From an uncultured Altererythrobacter sp. (GTDB lineage Bacteria; Pseudomonadota; Alphaproteobacteria; Sphingomonadales; Sphingomonadaceae): a stretch of DNA of 64,000 nucleotides. The position numbers were made by a program, and so were the translations under genes. The DNA is taken from assembly GCA_946886565.1 (NCBI GenBank), contig CAMPIX010000004.1, forward strand, positions 111,174-175,173. The letters are read 5' to 3'. The notes under the pieces are model-generated. The model had not been told where the DNA came from. It did no database searches and was given only the letters and a program-made list of their open reading frames with translations. Shown here piece after piece: positions 53,158-61,374 of this stretch. Each line of letters begins with the position of its first letter. Position 1 is the stretch's first letter.

Positions 53158-53808
53158 CTAGCGCCCCTTCGGCTTCTCCAGCACCTTCTTCCTGAACGCG
53201 CACAGGTCCACCACCTTGCAGCGCCAGCATTCCGGGGTGCGCGCCTTGCACACGTAGCGGCCGTGGAGGATCAGCCAGTGGTGCGCGTGGAGGCGGAAGG
53301 GTTGCGGCACGCGCCTCTCGAGCTTCGCCTCGACCTGCTCGGGCGTCTTGCCGCGCGCGAGGCCGGTGCGGTTGCCGACGCGGAAGATGTGCGTGTCGAC
53401 CGCGAAGGTCTCGTGCCCGAACCAGCAGTTGAGCACGACGTTGGCGGTCTTGCGCCCGACGCCGGGCAGGCGGACCAGCTCCTCGCGCGTCGCGGGCACC
53501 GCTCCGCCGAATTCGTCGACCAGCATATGGCTGAGCGCGATGACGTTCTTCGCCTTCGAATTGAACAGCCCGATCGTCTTGATGTGCGCCTTGAGCCCCT
53601 CCTCCCCGAGCGCGATCATCGCCTCCGGCGTCTCGACTTCGGCGAACAGCTTGCGGGTCGCCTTGTTGACCCCGACGTCGGTCGCCTGCGCCGAGAGCGC
53701 GACCGCGACCACCAGCTGGAAGGCGTTGCCGTATTCGAGCTCGGTCTCGGGCGCGGGGTCGTCTTCCGCGAGGCGGCGGAAGAACTCGAAGATCTGGTCC
53801 CTGGTCAT
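53158..53808 (-). CDS. nth: Endonuclease III
   Basis: A 216-residue DNA glycosylase/AP lyase for oxidised pyrimidines. The helix-hairpin-helix L-P-G-V-G-R-K-T-A-N has the catalytic Lys, V-D-T-H-I-F-R-V has the catalytic Asp, and the 4Fe-4S cluster C-x6-C-x2-C-x5-C is at the C-terminus (C-K-A-R-T-P-E-C-W-R-C). Its start overlaps the stop of the ion-channel gene upstream by four bases, so the two are coupled. Confidence 0.97.
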   Translation of the reverse strand: MTRDQIFEFFRRLAEDDPAPETELEYGNAFQLVVAVALSAQATDVGVNKATRKLFAEVETPEAMIALGEEGLKAHIKTIGLFNSKAKNVIALSHMLVDEFGGAVPATREELVRLPGVGRKTANVVLNCWFGHETFAVDTHIFRVGNRTGLARGKTPEQVEAKLERRVPQPFRLHAHHWLILHGRYVCKARTPECWRCKVVDLCAFRKKVLEKPKGR

Positions 53809-54668
53809 TCTCCGTGGGGATTACTCGTGCGCTCGAGCGCGGCAATCTTCTTCTCGATCCGTTCGTCGATCTGGTCGATCTGCTGCATGTGCCGGCGCAT
53901 CTCCTCCAGCCGCGTATCGCGCCGGCGCTGCATCGCTTCGGAGAACGCGGCGGCGATGATCCCGGTCGGCATCGCCACCAGCGCGATCCCGCACAGTGCG
54001 ATGAACGAGGCGAACACCTTGCCCAGCGGGGTGATCGGGAAGGCATCGCCGTAGCCAACCGTCGTCAGCGTGATCACCGACCACCACAGCGCGCGCGGGA
54101 TCGAGCCGAATTCATCGGGTTGCAGCTCGCCTTCGGTCAGGAACAGCGCGGTCGCGCCGAGCAGCAGCAGCATGCCCGCCAGCGCGACGGTGACGATGAG
54201 GTCGTCCCCGCGGTCGGCGATCGCGCCCCAGATCTCCCGCACCGACTTGGAAAAGCGGCCGAATTTCATCACCGCGAACACCCGCACCAGCCGCACCACG
54301 CGCGCCACCGCGGCGTCGGAGGTGAGGAACGGCGCAAGGGTGAAGACGACCACCGCGAGATCGATCAGGCCGAGCGGCGAGCGGATGAAGCGCCAGCGCT
54401 TGCGCCACGCCGGTTCGGGGCCTGGAGCCTCGGCGGCGGCATAGATGCGGGCGAGGTACTCGAGCAGGAACGCCACGCCGAACACCGCCTCGGCGACGAG
54501 CAAGCCGCGCCGCCATTCGGGTGCGAGCGTGGGCTCGGTCGAGAGCACCGCGGTCGCGACCGCGGCGACGATGAACAGCACGAGCAGGCGGTTGAGCCAG
54601 GTGAGCCGCCCGTCGGGCTCGGCCCCGACGCAGAGCTGATGGTAGAGATGGCTTCGCAGTCGTCCCAT
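53805..54668 (-). CDS. Voltage-gated-like potassium channel/ion transporter
   Basis: A 287-residue protein with about six membrane segments. The selectivity filter T-V-G-Y-G-D-A is in V-I-T-L-T-T-V-G-Y-G-D, and the S4-like helix V-A-R-V-V-R-L-V-R-V-F carries regularly spaced Arg residues. The layout matches bacterial Kv-type channels. A C-terminal coiled coil (M-R-R-H-M-Q-Q-I-D-Q-I-D-E-R-I-E-K-K) likely helps form the tetramer. It is encoded directly upstream of nth with overlapping ends. Confidence 0.88.
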   Translation of the reverse strand: MGRLRSHLYHQLCVGAEPDGRLTWLNRLLVLFIVAAVATAVLSTEPTLAPEWRRGLLVAEAVFGVAFLLEYLARIYAAAEAPGPEPAWRKRWRFIRSPLGLIDLAVVVFTLAPFLTSDAAVARVVRLVRVFAVMKFGRFSKSVREIWGAIADRGDDLIVTVALAGMLLLLGATALFLTEGELQPDEFGSIPRALWWSVITLTTVGYGDAFPITPLGKVFASFIALCGIALVAMPTGIIAAAFSEAMQRRRDTRLEEMRRHMQQIDQIDERIEKKIAALERTSNPHGE

Positions 54669-54698
54669 CGCCGGTGATCGCCCCCTTTCCCCGCGGCG

Positions 54699-55427
54699 CT
54701 AGAGCCCCAGCACCTCGGGCATCGTATAGCGCCCCGGCTCCTTCCCGACGAGCCATGCGGCCGCGCACACCGCGCCGCGCGCGAAGATCATGCGGTTCTC
54801 GGCGCTGTGCGCGAGGGTCAGCCGCTCCTCCTCGCCGGCGAGGATCACGCTGTGTTCGCCCGCGACGGTCCCACCGCGCAGCGCGGCGAAGCCGATCGCG
54901 CCTTCGCCGCGCGCGCCGGTGTGGCCGTCCCGGCCGCTCTCGCGGTTTGTCGCGAGCTCGATCCCGCGTCCCTCGGCCGCGGCCTCGCCCAGCAGCAGCG
55001 CGGTGCCCGAGGGCGCGTCGACCTTGCGGCGATGGTGCATCTCGACGATCTCGATGTCCCACTCGGGCCCGAGCCGCGCCGCGGCCTCGCGCACCAGATG
55101 CGCGAGCAGCGTGACGCCGAGCGAGGTGTTGCCGGTCTGGAGCACCGCGACGTCGCGCGCGGCGTTGTCGATCGCGGCGTGGTGGCCCTGCTCGAGCCCG
55201 GTGGTGCCGATCACCAGCGGAATGCCCGCGCCGATCGCCGCGTGGAGGTTCACCTCGAGCGCGACCGGGGCGGAGAAATCGACCAGCACGTCGCTGCGGT
55301 CGGCGAGCGCCGCCGGATCGCCGCCGCGGTCGACCCCGCCCGAGCATTCGTGTCCGGCCTCGGCGATCGCGCGCTCAAGCGCGTGGCCCATGCGCCCCTC
55401 GCTGCCGATGATCCCGATCCGCGCCAA
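54699..55427 (-). CDS. dapB: 4-hydroxy-tetrahydrodipicolinate reductase
   Basis: 242 residues from a TTG at 55427 preceded by GGGAG. The nucleotide-binding loop is I-G-I-I-G-S-E-G-R-M-G, and the active-site signature is E-M-H-H-R-R-K-V-D-A-P-S-G-T-A. It reduces the product of DapA with NAD(P)H on the path to diaminopimelate and lysine. Longer upstream frames run through the palindrome at 55441 and are rejected. It is divergent from the sirtuin gene. Confidence 0.95.
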   Translation of the reverse strand: MARIGIIGSEGRMGHALERAIAEAGHECSGGVDRGGDPAALADRSDVLVDFSAPVALEVNLHAAIGAGIPLVIGTTGLEQGHHAAIDNAARDVAVLQTGNTSLGVTLLAHLVREAAARLGPEWDIEIVEMHHRRKVDAPSGTALLLGEAAAEGRGIELATNRESGRDGHTGARGEGAIGFAALRGGTVAGEHSVILAGEEERLTLAHSAENRMIFARGAVCAAAWLVGKEPGRYTMPEVLGL

Positions 55428-55440
55428 ATCAGCTCCCCAT

Positions 55441-55529
55441 CCGTTCGGGCTGAGCTTGTCGAAGCCCCGCTCTTTCTTCAAGCAGCGATAAAAGGAAAAG
55501 CGGCCCTTCGACAAGCTCAGGGCGAACGG
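55441..55529. repeat. Palindromic element (CTTCGACAAGCTCAGG family), copy 2, in a divergent promoter region
   Basis: The left arm 55441-55468 and the right arm 55502-55529 are inverted copies; the same family as 49438-49508. It occupies nearly all of the space between the starts of dapB and the sirtuin gene. Confidence 0.88.
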
Positions 55530-55538
55530 AGGGTGAGG

Positions 55539-56261
55539 TTGACTGATCGAATCAACAACATCGTGATCCTCACCGGCGCGGGGGTGAGCGCCGAGAGCGG
55601 GATCGACACGTTCCGCGATGCGGGCGGCCAAAGTGGAATGGGACTCTGGGAGCAGCATCGGGTGGAGGATGTCGCCACCCCCGAAGCGTTCGCGCGCGAT
55701 CCCGAGCTGGTGCTGCGCTTCTACGACATGCGGCGCGAGGCGATCCAGACGAGGGAGCCCAACGCCGCGCACCTCGCGCTGGGGAGGCTCGATGCAGAAT
55801 GGCCGGACGAACTGCTGCTTGTGACGCAGAACGTCGACGACCTGCACGAGCGCGGCGGGGCGCAGCGCGTGCTGCACATGCACGGCACGCATCTCAGCGC
55901 CTGGTGCACCGCGTGCGACACACGCTCGCGCTGGACCGGGCCGTTGATCGACCGACCCCCGTGCCCGGGCTGCGGCGAGGCGGCGCTGCGGCCCGACGTC
56001 GTGTGGTTCGGCGAGATGCCCTACGAGATGGAGCGCATCTACGCCGCGCTGCGCCGGGCCGACCTGTTCGTCTCGATCGGCACCTCGGGCGCGGTCTATC
56101 CAGCGGCGGGTTTCGTGCGCGAGGCACGCGAACTGGGCGCACGTACGCTCGAGCTCAACCTCGAAGCCAGCCAGGGCTCCGCCTGGTTCGAAGAATCGCG
56201 CCTCGGCCCCGCCAGCGAGCTGGTGCCGGCGTGGGTGGACGAGATGCTCGCAGCAGTTTGA
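55539..56261 (+). CDS. cobB: NAD-dependent protein deacylase (sirtuin, CobB type)
   Basis: 240 residues from TTG at 55539 (GGAGG six bases upstream; a GTG at 55533 is the alternative). Motifs: G-A-G-V-S-A-E-S-G-I (NAD), T-Q-N-V-D-D-L-H-E-R-G-G, catalytic His in H-M-H-G-T-H, and zinc cysteines C-T-A-C and C-P-G-C. Y-D-M-R (Y-x2-R) marks class III sirtuins that remove succinyl or malonyl groups as well as acetyl. It converges on the MoeB-like gene through an inverted repeat. Confidence 0.93.
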   Translation: MTDRINNIVILTGAGVSAESGIDTFRDAGGQSGMGLWEQHRVEDVATPEAFARDPELVLRFYDMRREAIQTREPNAAHLALGRLDAEWPDELLLVTQNVDDLHERGGAQRVLHMHGTHLSAWCTACDTRSRWTGPLIDRPPCPGCGEAALRPDVVWFGEMPYEMERIYAALRRADLFVSIGTSGAVYPAAGFVREARELGARTLELNLEASQGSAWFEESRLGPASELVPAWVDEMLAAV

Positions 56262-56416
56262 TTCGCGCAGAGGCGCAGAGGCGCGGAGAGGGAGCGAAAG
56301 CGGCGCAGCCGCACTCCAACTTCAAGGCTGGTCGCGCACGATCCGTCGTTAAACTTGGAATGCCTGCGGCGCTTGGCGTTTCTCCTCCGCGCCTCTGCGC
56401 CTCTGCGCGAATCAAA
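56257..56416. repeat. Long inverted repeat (GCAGAGGCGC family) at a convergent junction
   Basis: Arms 56257-56293 and 56381-56416 are almost perfect inverted copies containing TTTGATTCGCGCAGAGG. The stop codons of cobB and of the MoeB-like gene lie inside the arms. The same family as 11600-11757. Confidence 0.88.
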
Positions 56417-57191
56417 TCTTTCCTGCAGAGCCGCACGCCCGACAGCCCGGGTCTTTCGCGATGTTGAAGCTGCGCATTCCCGGTGCGAGGCCGTCGAGGA
56501 GGTGGAGGCGGCTCCATTGGGGGGCGCCGAACGCGGCTTTGCCCGCGAGCAGCACGCGGATCGCCTGCATCGCGGCGAAGGCGCCCGCCCAGCCGGCCAT
56601 CGCGCCGAGCATGCCGTCTTCGGCGCAAGTGTCGCAATCGTCGGCGTCGAACGCGTCGCCGACGTAGCAGCGGTAGCAGGCCTGATCGGGCAGGTGCCCC
56701 GCGAACGCGCCGACCTGGCCCTGGAAGCGCCCGACTGCGGCCGAGAGCAGCGGAATGCCGCTCGCGACGCAGGCATCGGACACGGCCAGGCGCGTGGCGA
56801 AGTTGTCGGTCCCGTCGAGCACGAGGTCGGCGCCCGCGATCGCCGCCGCGGCGTTGCCCGGCTCGACCCGGCGGTCGGCGAGCTCGACCGCGAGCGCCGA
56901 GTCGAAGTTCGCCAGCCAGCGCCGCGCGGACACCGCCTTGCCGTGGCCGACGTCGCGCTCGGCGTAGAGCGTCTGGCGCTGGAGGTTGGACAGCTCGACC
57001 CGCCCGTCGTCGATCAGCGTGAAGCGCCCGACGCCTGCGCCTGCGAGGTACTGCAGCGCCGGGCTGCCGATCCCGCCGAGCCCGACCAGCGCGACGTGCG
57101 CCCCCGCTAGCGCAACCTGCCCGGCGCCGCCGATCTCGGGCAGCACGATATGACGCGCGAAGCGGTCGATGCGTTCGGGGGGAAAAGCCAT
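56412..57191 (-). CDS. ThiF/MoeB/HesA family adenylyltransferase
   Basis: 259 residues from ATG at 57191. The E1-like nucleotide fold G-L-G-G-I-G-S-P-A-L is at ~35-44, followed by D-D-G-R-V-E-L-S-N-L-Q-R-Q and L-D-G-T-D-N-F-A-T-R. Zinc cysteines are C-Y-R-C and C-R-A-C. These enzymes adenylate the C-terminus of MoaD- or ThiS-like sulfur carriers for molybdopterin or thiamine synthesis. Which pathway is served is unclear, as no partner gene is adjacent. Confidence 0.9.
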   Translation of the reverse strand: MAFPPERIDRFARHIVLPEIGGAGQVALAGAHVALVGLGGIGSPALQYLAGAGVGRFTLIDDGRVELSNLQRQTLYAERDVGHGKAVSARRWLANFDSALAVELADRRVEPGNAAAAIAGADLVLDGTDNFATRLAVSDACVASGIPLLSAAVGRFQGQVGAFAGHLPDQACYRCYVGDAFDADDCDTCAEDGMLGAMAGWAGAFAAMQAIRVLLAGKAAFGAPQWSRLHLLDGLAPGMRSFNIAKDPGCRACGSAGKI

Positions 57192-57233
57192 GAACAAGCT
57201 GTTGGCAGGGTGTGGAGGGGCTGTCGAGAACGG

Positions 57234-57342
57234 TCCTTCGAGACGAACTCAGCCTGCGGCTGCGTTCTCCTCAGGATGAGCGGATGTTTTCCCTGTCCCG
57301 CTCATCCTGAGGAGCGAGGACGACAGCCCGAGCGTCTCGAGA
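57234..57342. repeat. Palindromic element (CTCATCCTGAGGAG family)
   Basis: Nested inverted repeats: 57267-57283 with 57297-57314, and outer arms TCCTTCGAGACG (57234-57245) with CGTCTCGAGA (57333-57342). It ends two bases before the dnaA stop codon. Confidence 0.82.
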
Positions 57343-57344
57343 AA

Positions 57345-58757
57345 TCAGCTCTCCAGCTGCCGCAGCAAACTGCGCACGTCGCCGTCCATATCGGCGTCGC
57401 GCTGGCGCAGGTCTTCGATCAGGCGCACCGCGTGGATCACCGTCGAGTGGTCGCGGCCGCCGAACTTGCGCCCGATCTCGGGGTAGGAGCGCGGGGTGAG
57501 CACTTTCGAGAGGTACATTGCGACCTGCCGCGGGCGGACGACCGCGCGCGCGCGGCGCTTGCTCGACATCTCGGAGCGGTCGATGCGGTAGAACTGGCAC
57601 ACCGTGCGCTGGATCTCGTCGATCGTGATCCGGCGGCGGTTGGCCGAGAGAATGTCGGTCAGCTGCTCCTCAGCGAGCTGGAGCGAGACCTCCTGCCCGG
57701 TGAGCTGGGCGTAGGCGATCAGCTTGTTCAGTCCGCCGACCAGCTCGCGCACGTTGCGCGTGATGGTGCGGGCGAGGAAGTCGATCACGTCCTCGGGCAC
57801 CGAGAGCGGCGCGAACCGCGTGAGCTTCGATTCGAGGATCGAACGGCGCAGCTCGATATCGGCCGGGGCGATGTCGGCGACGAGACCCATCGACAGGCGG
57901 CTGAGCAGGCGCGGCTCGACCCCGTCGAGCGCTTGCGGCGCGCGGTCGGCGGCGAAGACCAGCCGCTTGCCCTCGGCGAGCAGCGCGTCGATCGTGTAGA
58001 GCAGTTCCTCCTGCGCGCTCGCCTTGCCGATGATGAACTGGATGTCATCGACGAGCAGCAGATCGAAGCTGCGCAGGCGCGCCTTGAACTCGATCATCTG
58101 GTTCTGCTTCAGCGCCTGGACGAACTCGACCATGAAGCGCTCGGCGCTGCAGTAGAAGATGCGCGCGCGCGGATGGCTCGCGAGATAGGCGTGGCCGATC
58201 GCGTGGATCAGGTGCGTCTTGCCGTGGCCGGTCGCGGCCTTGAGGTAGAGCGGGCTGAACTGCGGCGTCTCGGTCGCGGCCATGCGCTGCGCGGCGTTGC
58301 ACGCGAGCACGTTGGTTTCGCCGGTGACGAAGGCGGCGAAGGTCAGCGACGGGTCGAGCCCGACCGACGAGGTGAACCCCTGCTCGCCGATCGTGCCCGC
58401 GGCGACCGCGATCATCGACGAATCGCCGCCGTCGTTGGCGGCGCGGCGGCCGTCGCCATTGAGGCTCAGCTCGGGCAGCTTGCGGCGGCCCGGATGGACC
58501 GAGATGCGCACGTTGCGCACTTCGCTGCGGGCGATCTTCCACGCGAGCGAGAGACGATCGGCGAAGCGATCCTGCACCCAGTCGGCCGAAAATTCGGTCG
58601 GCAGGTAGAGGTCGAGCGTGCCCGTGTCCTCGCAGAATCCGCCGAGCTGGATCGGCTTGATCCACTGGCTGTGGAGCTGGTGACCGAGATCCTTTCGCAG
58701 GCCCTGGCTGATATCGGCCCAATCCGCAGCCAGGTTCACCGCTTCGAGATCTTCCAT
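57345..58757 (-). CDS. dnaA: Chromosomal replication initiator protein DnaA
   Basis: 470 residues from ATG at 58757 with GAGAGGA five bases upstream; the in-frame extension to 58892 is rejected. Domain III AAA+: Walker A A-T-G-H-G-K-T-H (the usual first Gly of the loop is Ala), Walker B L-L-L-V-D-D-I-Q-F-I. Domain IV ends with the DNA-binding signature R-D-H-S-T-V-I-H-A. It unwinds oriC. rpsT lies upstream on the same strand, the usual alphaproteobacterial neighbour. Confidence 0.97.
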   Translation of the reverse strand: MEDLEAVNLAADWADISQGLRKDLGHQLHSQWIKPIQLGGFCEDTGTLDLYLPTEFSADWVQDRFADRLSLAWKIARSEVRNVRISVHPGRRKLPELSLNGDGRRAANDGGDSSMIAVAAGTIGEQGFTSSVGLDPSLTFAAFVTGETNVLACNAAQRMAATETPQFSPLYLKAATGHGKTHLIHAIGHAYLASHPRARIFYCSAERFMVEFVQALKQNQMIEFKARLRSFDLLLVDDIQFIIGKASAQEELLYTIDALLAEGKRLVFAADRAPQALDGVEPRLLSRLSMGLVADIAPADIELRRSILESKLTRFAPLSVPEDVIDFLARTITRNVRELVGGLNKLIAYAQLTGQEVSLQLAEEQLTDILSANRRRITIDEIQRTVCQFYRIDRSEMSSKRRARAVVRPRQVAMYLSKVLTPRSYPEIGRKFGGRDHSTVIHAVRLIEDLRQRDADMDGDVRSLLRQLES

Positions 58758-59252
58758 CGGTTCCTCTCGCCTTTTTTTCCAGGAAGCGCCTGTCTCGCCG
58801 ATCTTGCTCGGCCCGATCTTACTCGACATCGTGTCCAGACCCCGTCGCTCCCGGCCCTGCCGGTATCTCGCCATGTCACTCGCACCGACCAAAGCTTCGC
58901 CCCGTCCGGAATCGTGTCCGATCCAGGCTGCACCCCTGCGACCAATACTGTGAAGGCACCGACTGTCCCGCCCCGTGCCGAGGGCCTCTTATTGAAGCGC
59001 TTCGAGTGAGTCGCAAGAGGGCGGGCTGTAAAAAATCTTAAATAAAGAGATTGACTCGCCCCAACCCCGCAGGACTGCGTTCAAGTCCATGAATTTGCTG
59101 GAAAAACCCGGTTTGGCTCGCGCGAATCGCGCAGTTCCGCCGTTTTCGCGGGAGTGCCCCGTTCGGGTCCGCAAACGAAAAGGGCCGACGCTCGCCGCGC
59201 CGGCCCGAAACGAGACAATCCCGTTGCCGATCCCGCTCGCGCGGGAGCCGAA
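58758..59252. other. dnaA upstream region (495 bp), no oriC recognised
   Basis: The region lies between dnaA and the rpsT stop. It contains an AT-rich patch at 59029-59053, a short palindrome GAAGCGCTTC at 58994-59003, and the rpsT terminator at its right end. No perfect DnaA box (TTATNCACA) was found by eye on either strand, so an origin is not supported. The dnaA promoter must lie here. Confidence 0.5.
59176..59206 (-). terminator. Intrinsic terminator of rpsT
   Basis: Stem GGGCCG/CGGCCC (59182-59187 with 59201-59206) with a GC-rich loop; on the minus strand it is followed by TTTTCG. It lies 46 bases after the rpsT stop. Confidence 0.75.
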
Positions 59253-59513
59253 TCAGAGCCCGGCGACTCGCTTCGACAGGCGCGACATCTTGCGCGCCGC
59301 GGTGTTCTTGTGGATCACGCCGCGCGCCACGCCGCGGGCCAGTTCGGGCTGCGCGCTCTTCAGCGCTTCGGCGGCGGTCTTCTTGTCGCCGCCGGCGATC
59401 GCGCCTTCGACCTTCTTGAGGAAGCTGCGGATGCGGCTCATGCGCGCACCGTTGATCTCGGCGCGGTTGGCGTTGCGGCGGATGCGCTTCTTGGCTTGCG
59501 GCGTGTTGGCCAT
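59253..59513 (-). CDS. rpsT: 30S ribosomal protein S20
   Basis: 86 residues, starting [14 protein letters not shown] and ending with [12 protein letters not shown], the classic basic S20 sequence. A small-subunit ribosomal protein that binds 16S rRNA. It lies between mutM and dnaA on the same strand; a terminator follows, so dnaA is probably transcribed from its own promoter. Confidence 0.98.
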   Translation of the reverse strand: MANTPQAKKRIRRNANRAEINGARMSRIRSFLKKVEGAIAGGDKKTAAEALKSAQPELARGVARGVIHKNTAARKMSRLSKRVAGL

Positions 59514-59652
59514 GTTCGTCCTTGTCTCGGGCCGCCTTGCGAGCGGCCGGATTTCAATCGTAAAACTTGCAGAAACGGCAGGATACCCGCCGGAAAGCGC
59601 GCGCCTTAGCGGCGAAGGCCCGAATCGTCAAGCGTACCGCGCGCGTTGCCGA

Positions 59653-60468
59653 TCACCGCTGACAGCGCGGGCAGAACCAGGTGCTGCGCCCGCCCTGGAC
59701 CACGCGCCGCACCACGCCGCCGTCGTCGCGCCGGCAGCGCTCGCCCTCGCGCCCGTAGACGTCGAAGCGGGTCGCGAAATAGCCGAGCTCGCCATCGGGC
59801 GCGGCGTAGTCGCGCAAGGTCGATCCGCCGTCGGCGATCGACTGCTCGAGCACGTCGCGGATTGCGGGCACCAGGCGCTCGAGCGCCGGGCGCGAGGCCT
59901 TGCCGCCCGCCTTGCGCGGATCGATCCGGGCACGGAACAGCGCCTCGCAGACGTAGATATTGCCAAGCCCGGCGACGATCCGCTGGTCGAGCAGCAGCAG
60001 CTTGATCGCCTGCTTGCGGCCCTTGAGCGCGTTCTGGAGGTGCTCGACGGTCAGTGCCTCGCCGAGTGGCTCGGGCCCCATTCCGGCGAACGAGGGCAAT
60101 TCGCCGAGCGATTCGGTCGCGACCAGATCGACCCAGCCGAACCGGCGCGCGTCGTTGAGCGCGAAGCGGTGATCCGCAGTGTCGATGAGGAAGTGGTCGT
60201 GCTTGTCGGGCGCGGCGGGATCGATCCGCCAGCGCCCGCTCATGCCGAGGTGGAACACCAGCGTCTGCCCGCGGTCGGTGTGGATCAGCCCGAACTTGGC
60301 CCGGCGGCCGAGGCCCGTGACGCGCGCGCCGGTGAGCATCTGCGCCAGCTCGGGCGGGAAGGGGCGGCGCATGTCGGGCCGGTTGACCGCCACGCGCACG
60401 ATCTCCTCCCCCTCGAGGTAGCGCGCGAGCCCGCGCACGGTGGTTTCGACTTCGGGGAGCTCGGGCAT
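59653..60468 (-). CDS. mutM: Formamidopyrimidine-DNA glycosylase with altered zinc finger
   Basis: 271 residues. N-terminal P-E-L-P-E-V-E-T carries the catalytic Pro and Glu; the helix-two-turn-helix shows I-V-A-G-L-G-N-I-Y. It excises 8-oxoguanine and formamidopyrimidines. The C-terminal zinc finger normally has four Cys. Here the second pair C-P-R-C is intact, but the first reads E-R-C-R-R-D-D-G, with Asp at the second ligand position. Asp can bind zinc, so the finger may still form. The start at 60468 follows from P-E-L at position 2. Confidence 0.95.
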   Translation of the reverse strand: MPELPEVETTVRGLARYLEGEEIVRVAVNRPDMRRPFPPELAQMLTGARVTGLGRRAKFGLIHTDRGQTLVFHLGMSGRWRIDPAAPDKHDHFLIDTADHRFALNDARRFGWVDLVATESLGELPSFAGMGPEPLGEALTVEHLQNALKGRKQAIKLLLLDQRIVAGLGNIYVCEALFRARIDPRKAGGKASRPALERLVPAIRDVLEQSIADGGSTLRDYAAPDGELGYFATRFDVYGREGERCRRDDGGVVRRVVQGGRSTWFCPRCQR

Positions 60469-60524
60469 GCGCGCTCCCTCTAACACCCTTTGCCGGGGCG
60501 GCAATTGCCCGTAAGGCCCGGCGC

Positions 60525-61256
60525 ATGAACGACAAGGTATCCTTCGGCTACGAGGACGTGGCCCCCGACGAGAAGACCGCGCGGGTCGGCGCGGTGTTCT
60601 CCAGCGTCGCGGCGAAGTACGACGTGATGAACGACGCGATGTCGGGCGGGATGCACCGGCTGTGGAAGGACCGCTTCGTGCGCCGGGTGAAGCTGCAGCC
60701 GGGCGAGGCGGTGCTCGACATGGCGGGCGGCACCGGCGACATCGCCTTCCGCATGGCCGCGCGCGGCGCCGAGGTGACCGTCGCCGACATCAATCAGGAC
60801 ATGCTCGACGTCGGCATCGAGCGCGCGATCGAACGCGGGATCACCGGGCTCGCCTGGTCGTGCCAGAACGCCGAGGCGCTCGGCTACCCGCGCGCCATGT
60901 TCGACGCCTATACGATCGCCTTCGGCATCCGCAACGTGACCCGGATCGACAAGGCGCTGGCCGAGGCGCACCGCGTGCTCAAATACGGCGGGCGGTTCTA
61001 CTGCCTCGAATTCTCGACCACCGAATGGCCGGGGTTCAAGGAAGCCTACGACCTCTATTCGCACAAGCTGGTGCCGCAGATCGGCAAGGCGATCGCGGGC
61101 GACGAGGACAGTTATCGCTACCTGATCGAATCGATCCGCCGCTTCCCGCCGATGCCCGAGTTCGAGGCGATGATCCGCGAGGCCGGGTTCGCGAACACGC
61201 GGGTGGAGCCGATCATGGGCGGCCTCGTGGCGATCCATTCGGGGTGGAAGATTTAG
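60525..61256 (+). CDS. ubiE: Ubiquinone/menaquinone methyltransferase
   Basis: 243 residues. SAM-binding motif D-M-A-G-G-T-G-D-I-A at ~66-75; the family signature Y-D-V-M-N-D-A-M-S-G-G-M-H-R-L-W-K lies before it and E-F-S-T-T near ~160. It C-methylates the demethoxy-quinol intermediate in ubiquinone synthesis. It is divergent from mutM and followed by ubiB after a palindromic repeat. Confidence 0.97.
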   Translation: MNDKVSFGYEDVAPDEKTARVGAVFSSVAAKYDVMNDAMSGGMHRLWKDRFVRRVKLQPGEAVLDMAGGTGDIAFRMAARGAEVTVADINQDMLDVGIERAIERGITGLAWSCQNAEALGYPRAMFDAYTIAFGIRNVTRIDKALAEAHRVLKYGGRFYCLEFSTTEWPGFKEAYDLYSHKLVPQIGKAIAGDEDSYRYLIESIRRFPPMPEFEAMIREAGFANTRVEPIMGGLVAIHSGWKI

Positions 61257-61290
61257 TGGAATCGGACCGGACCTGCCCGCACTTGCCGAT

Positions 61291-61362
61291 CCCCCGCGAA
61301 GGCGGGGGTCTCGGGCAGCTTACCGAGCGCCGGTGGCCTGAGGCCCCCGCCTGCGCGGGGGC
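61291..61362. repeat. Palindromic element (CCCCCGC...GCGGGGG) between ubiE and ubiB
   Basis: Two GC-rich hairpins, 61291-61308 and 61343-61362, are inverted copies of each other. The element ends 12 bp before the ubiB start. Confidence 0.8.
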
Positions 61363-61374
61363 TCATACCCGGCC

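Noticed and set aside
58758..59252. Possible oriC next to dnaA
   Set aside because: No DnaA box matching TTATNCACA was found, and in many alphaproteobacteria the origin is not beside dnaA.
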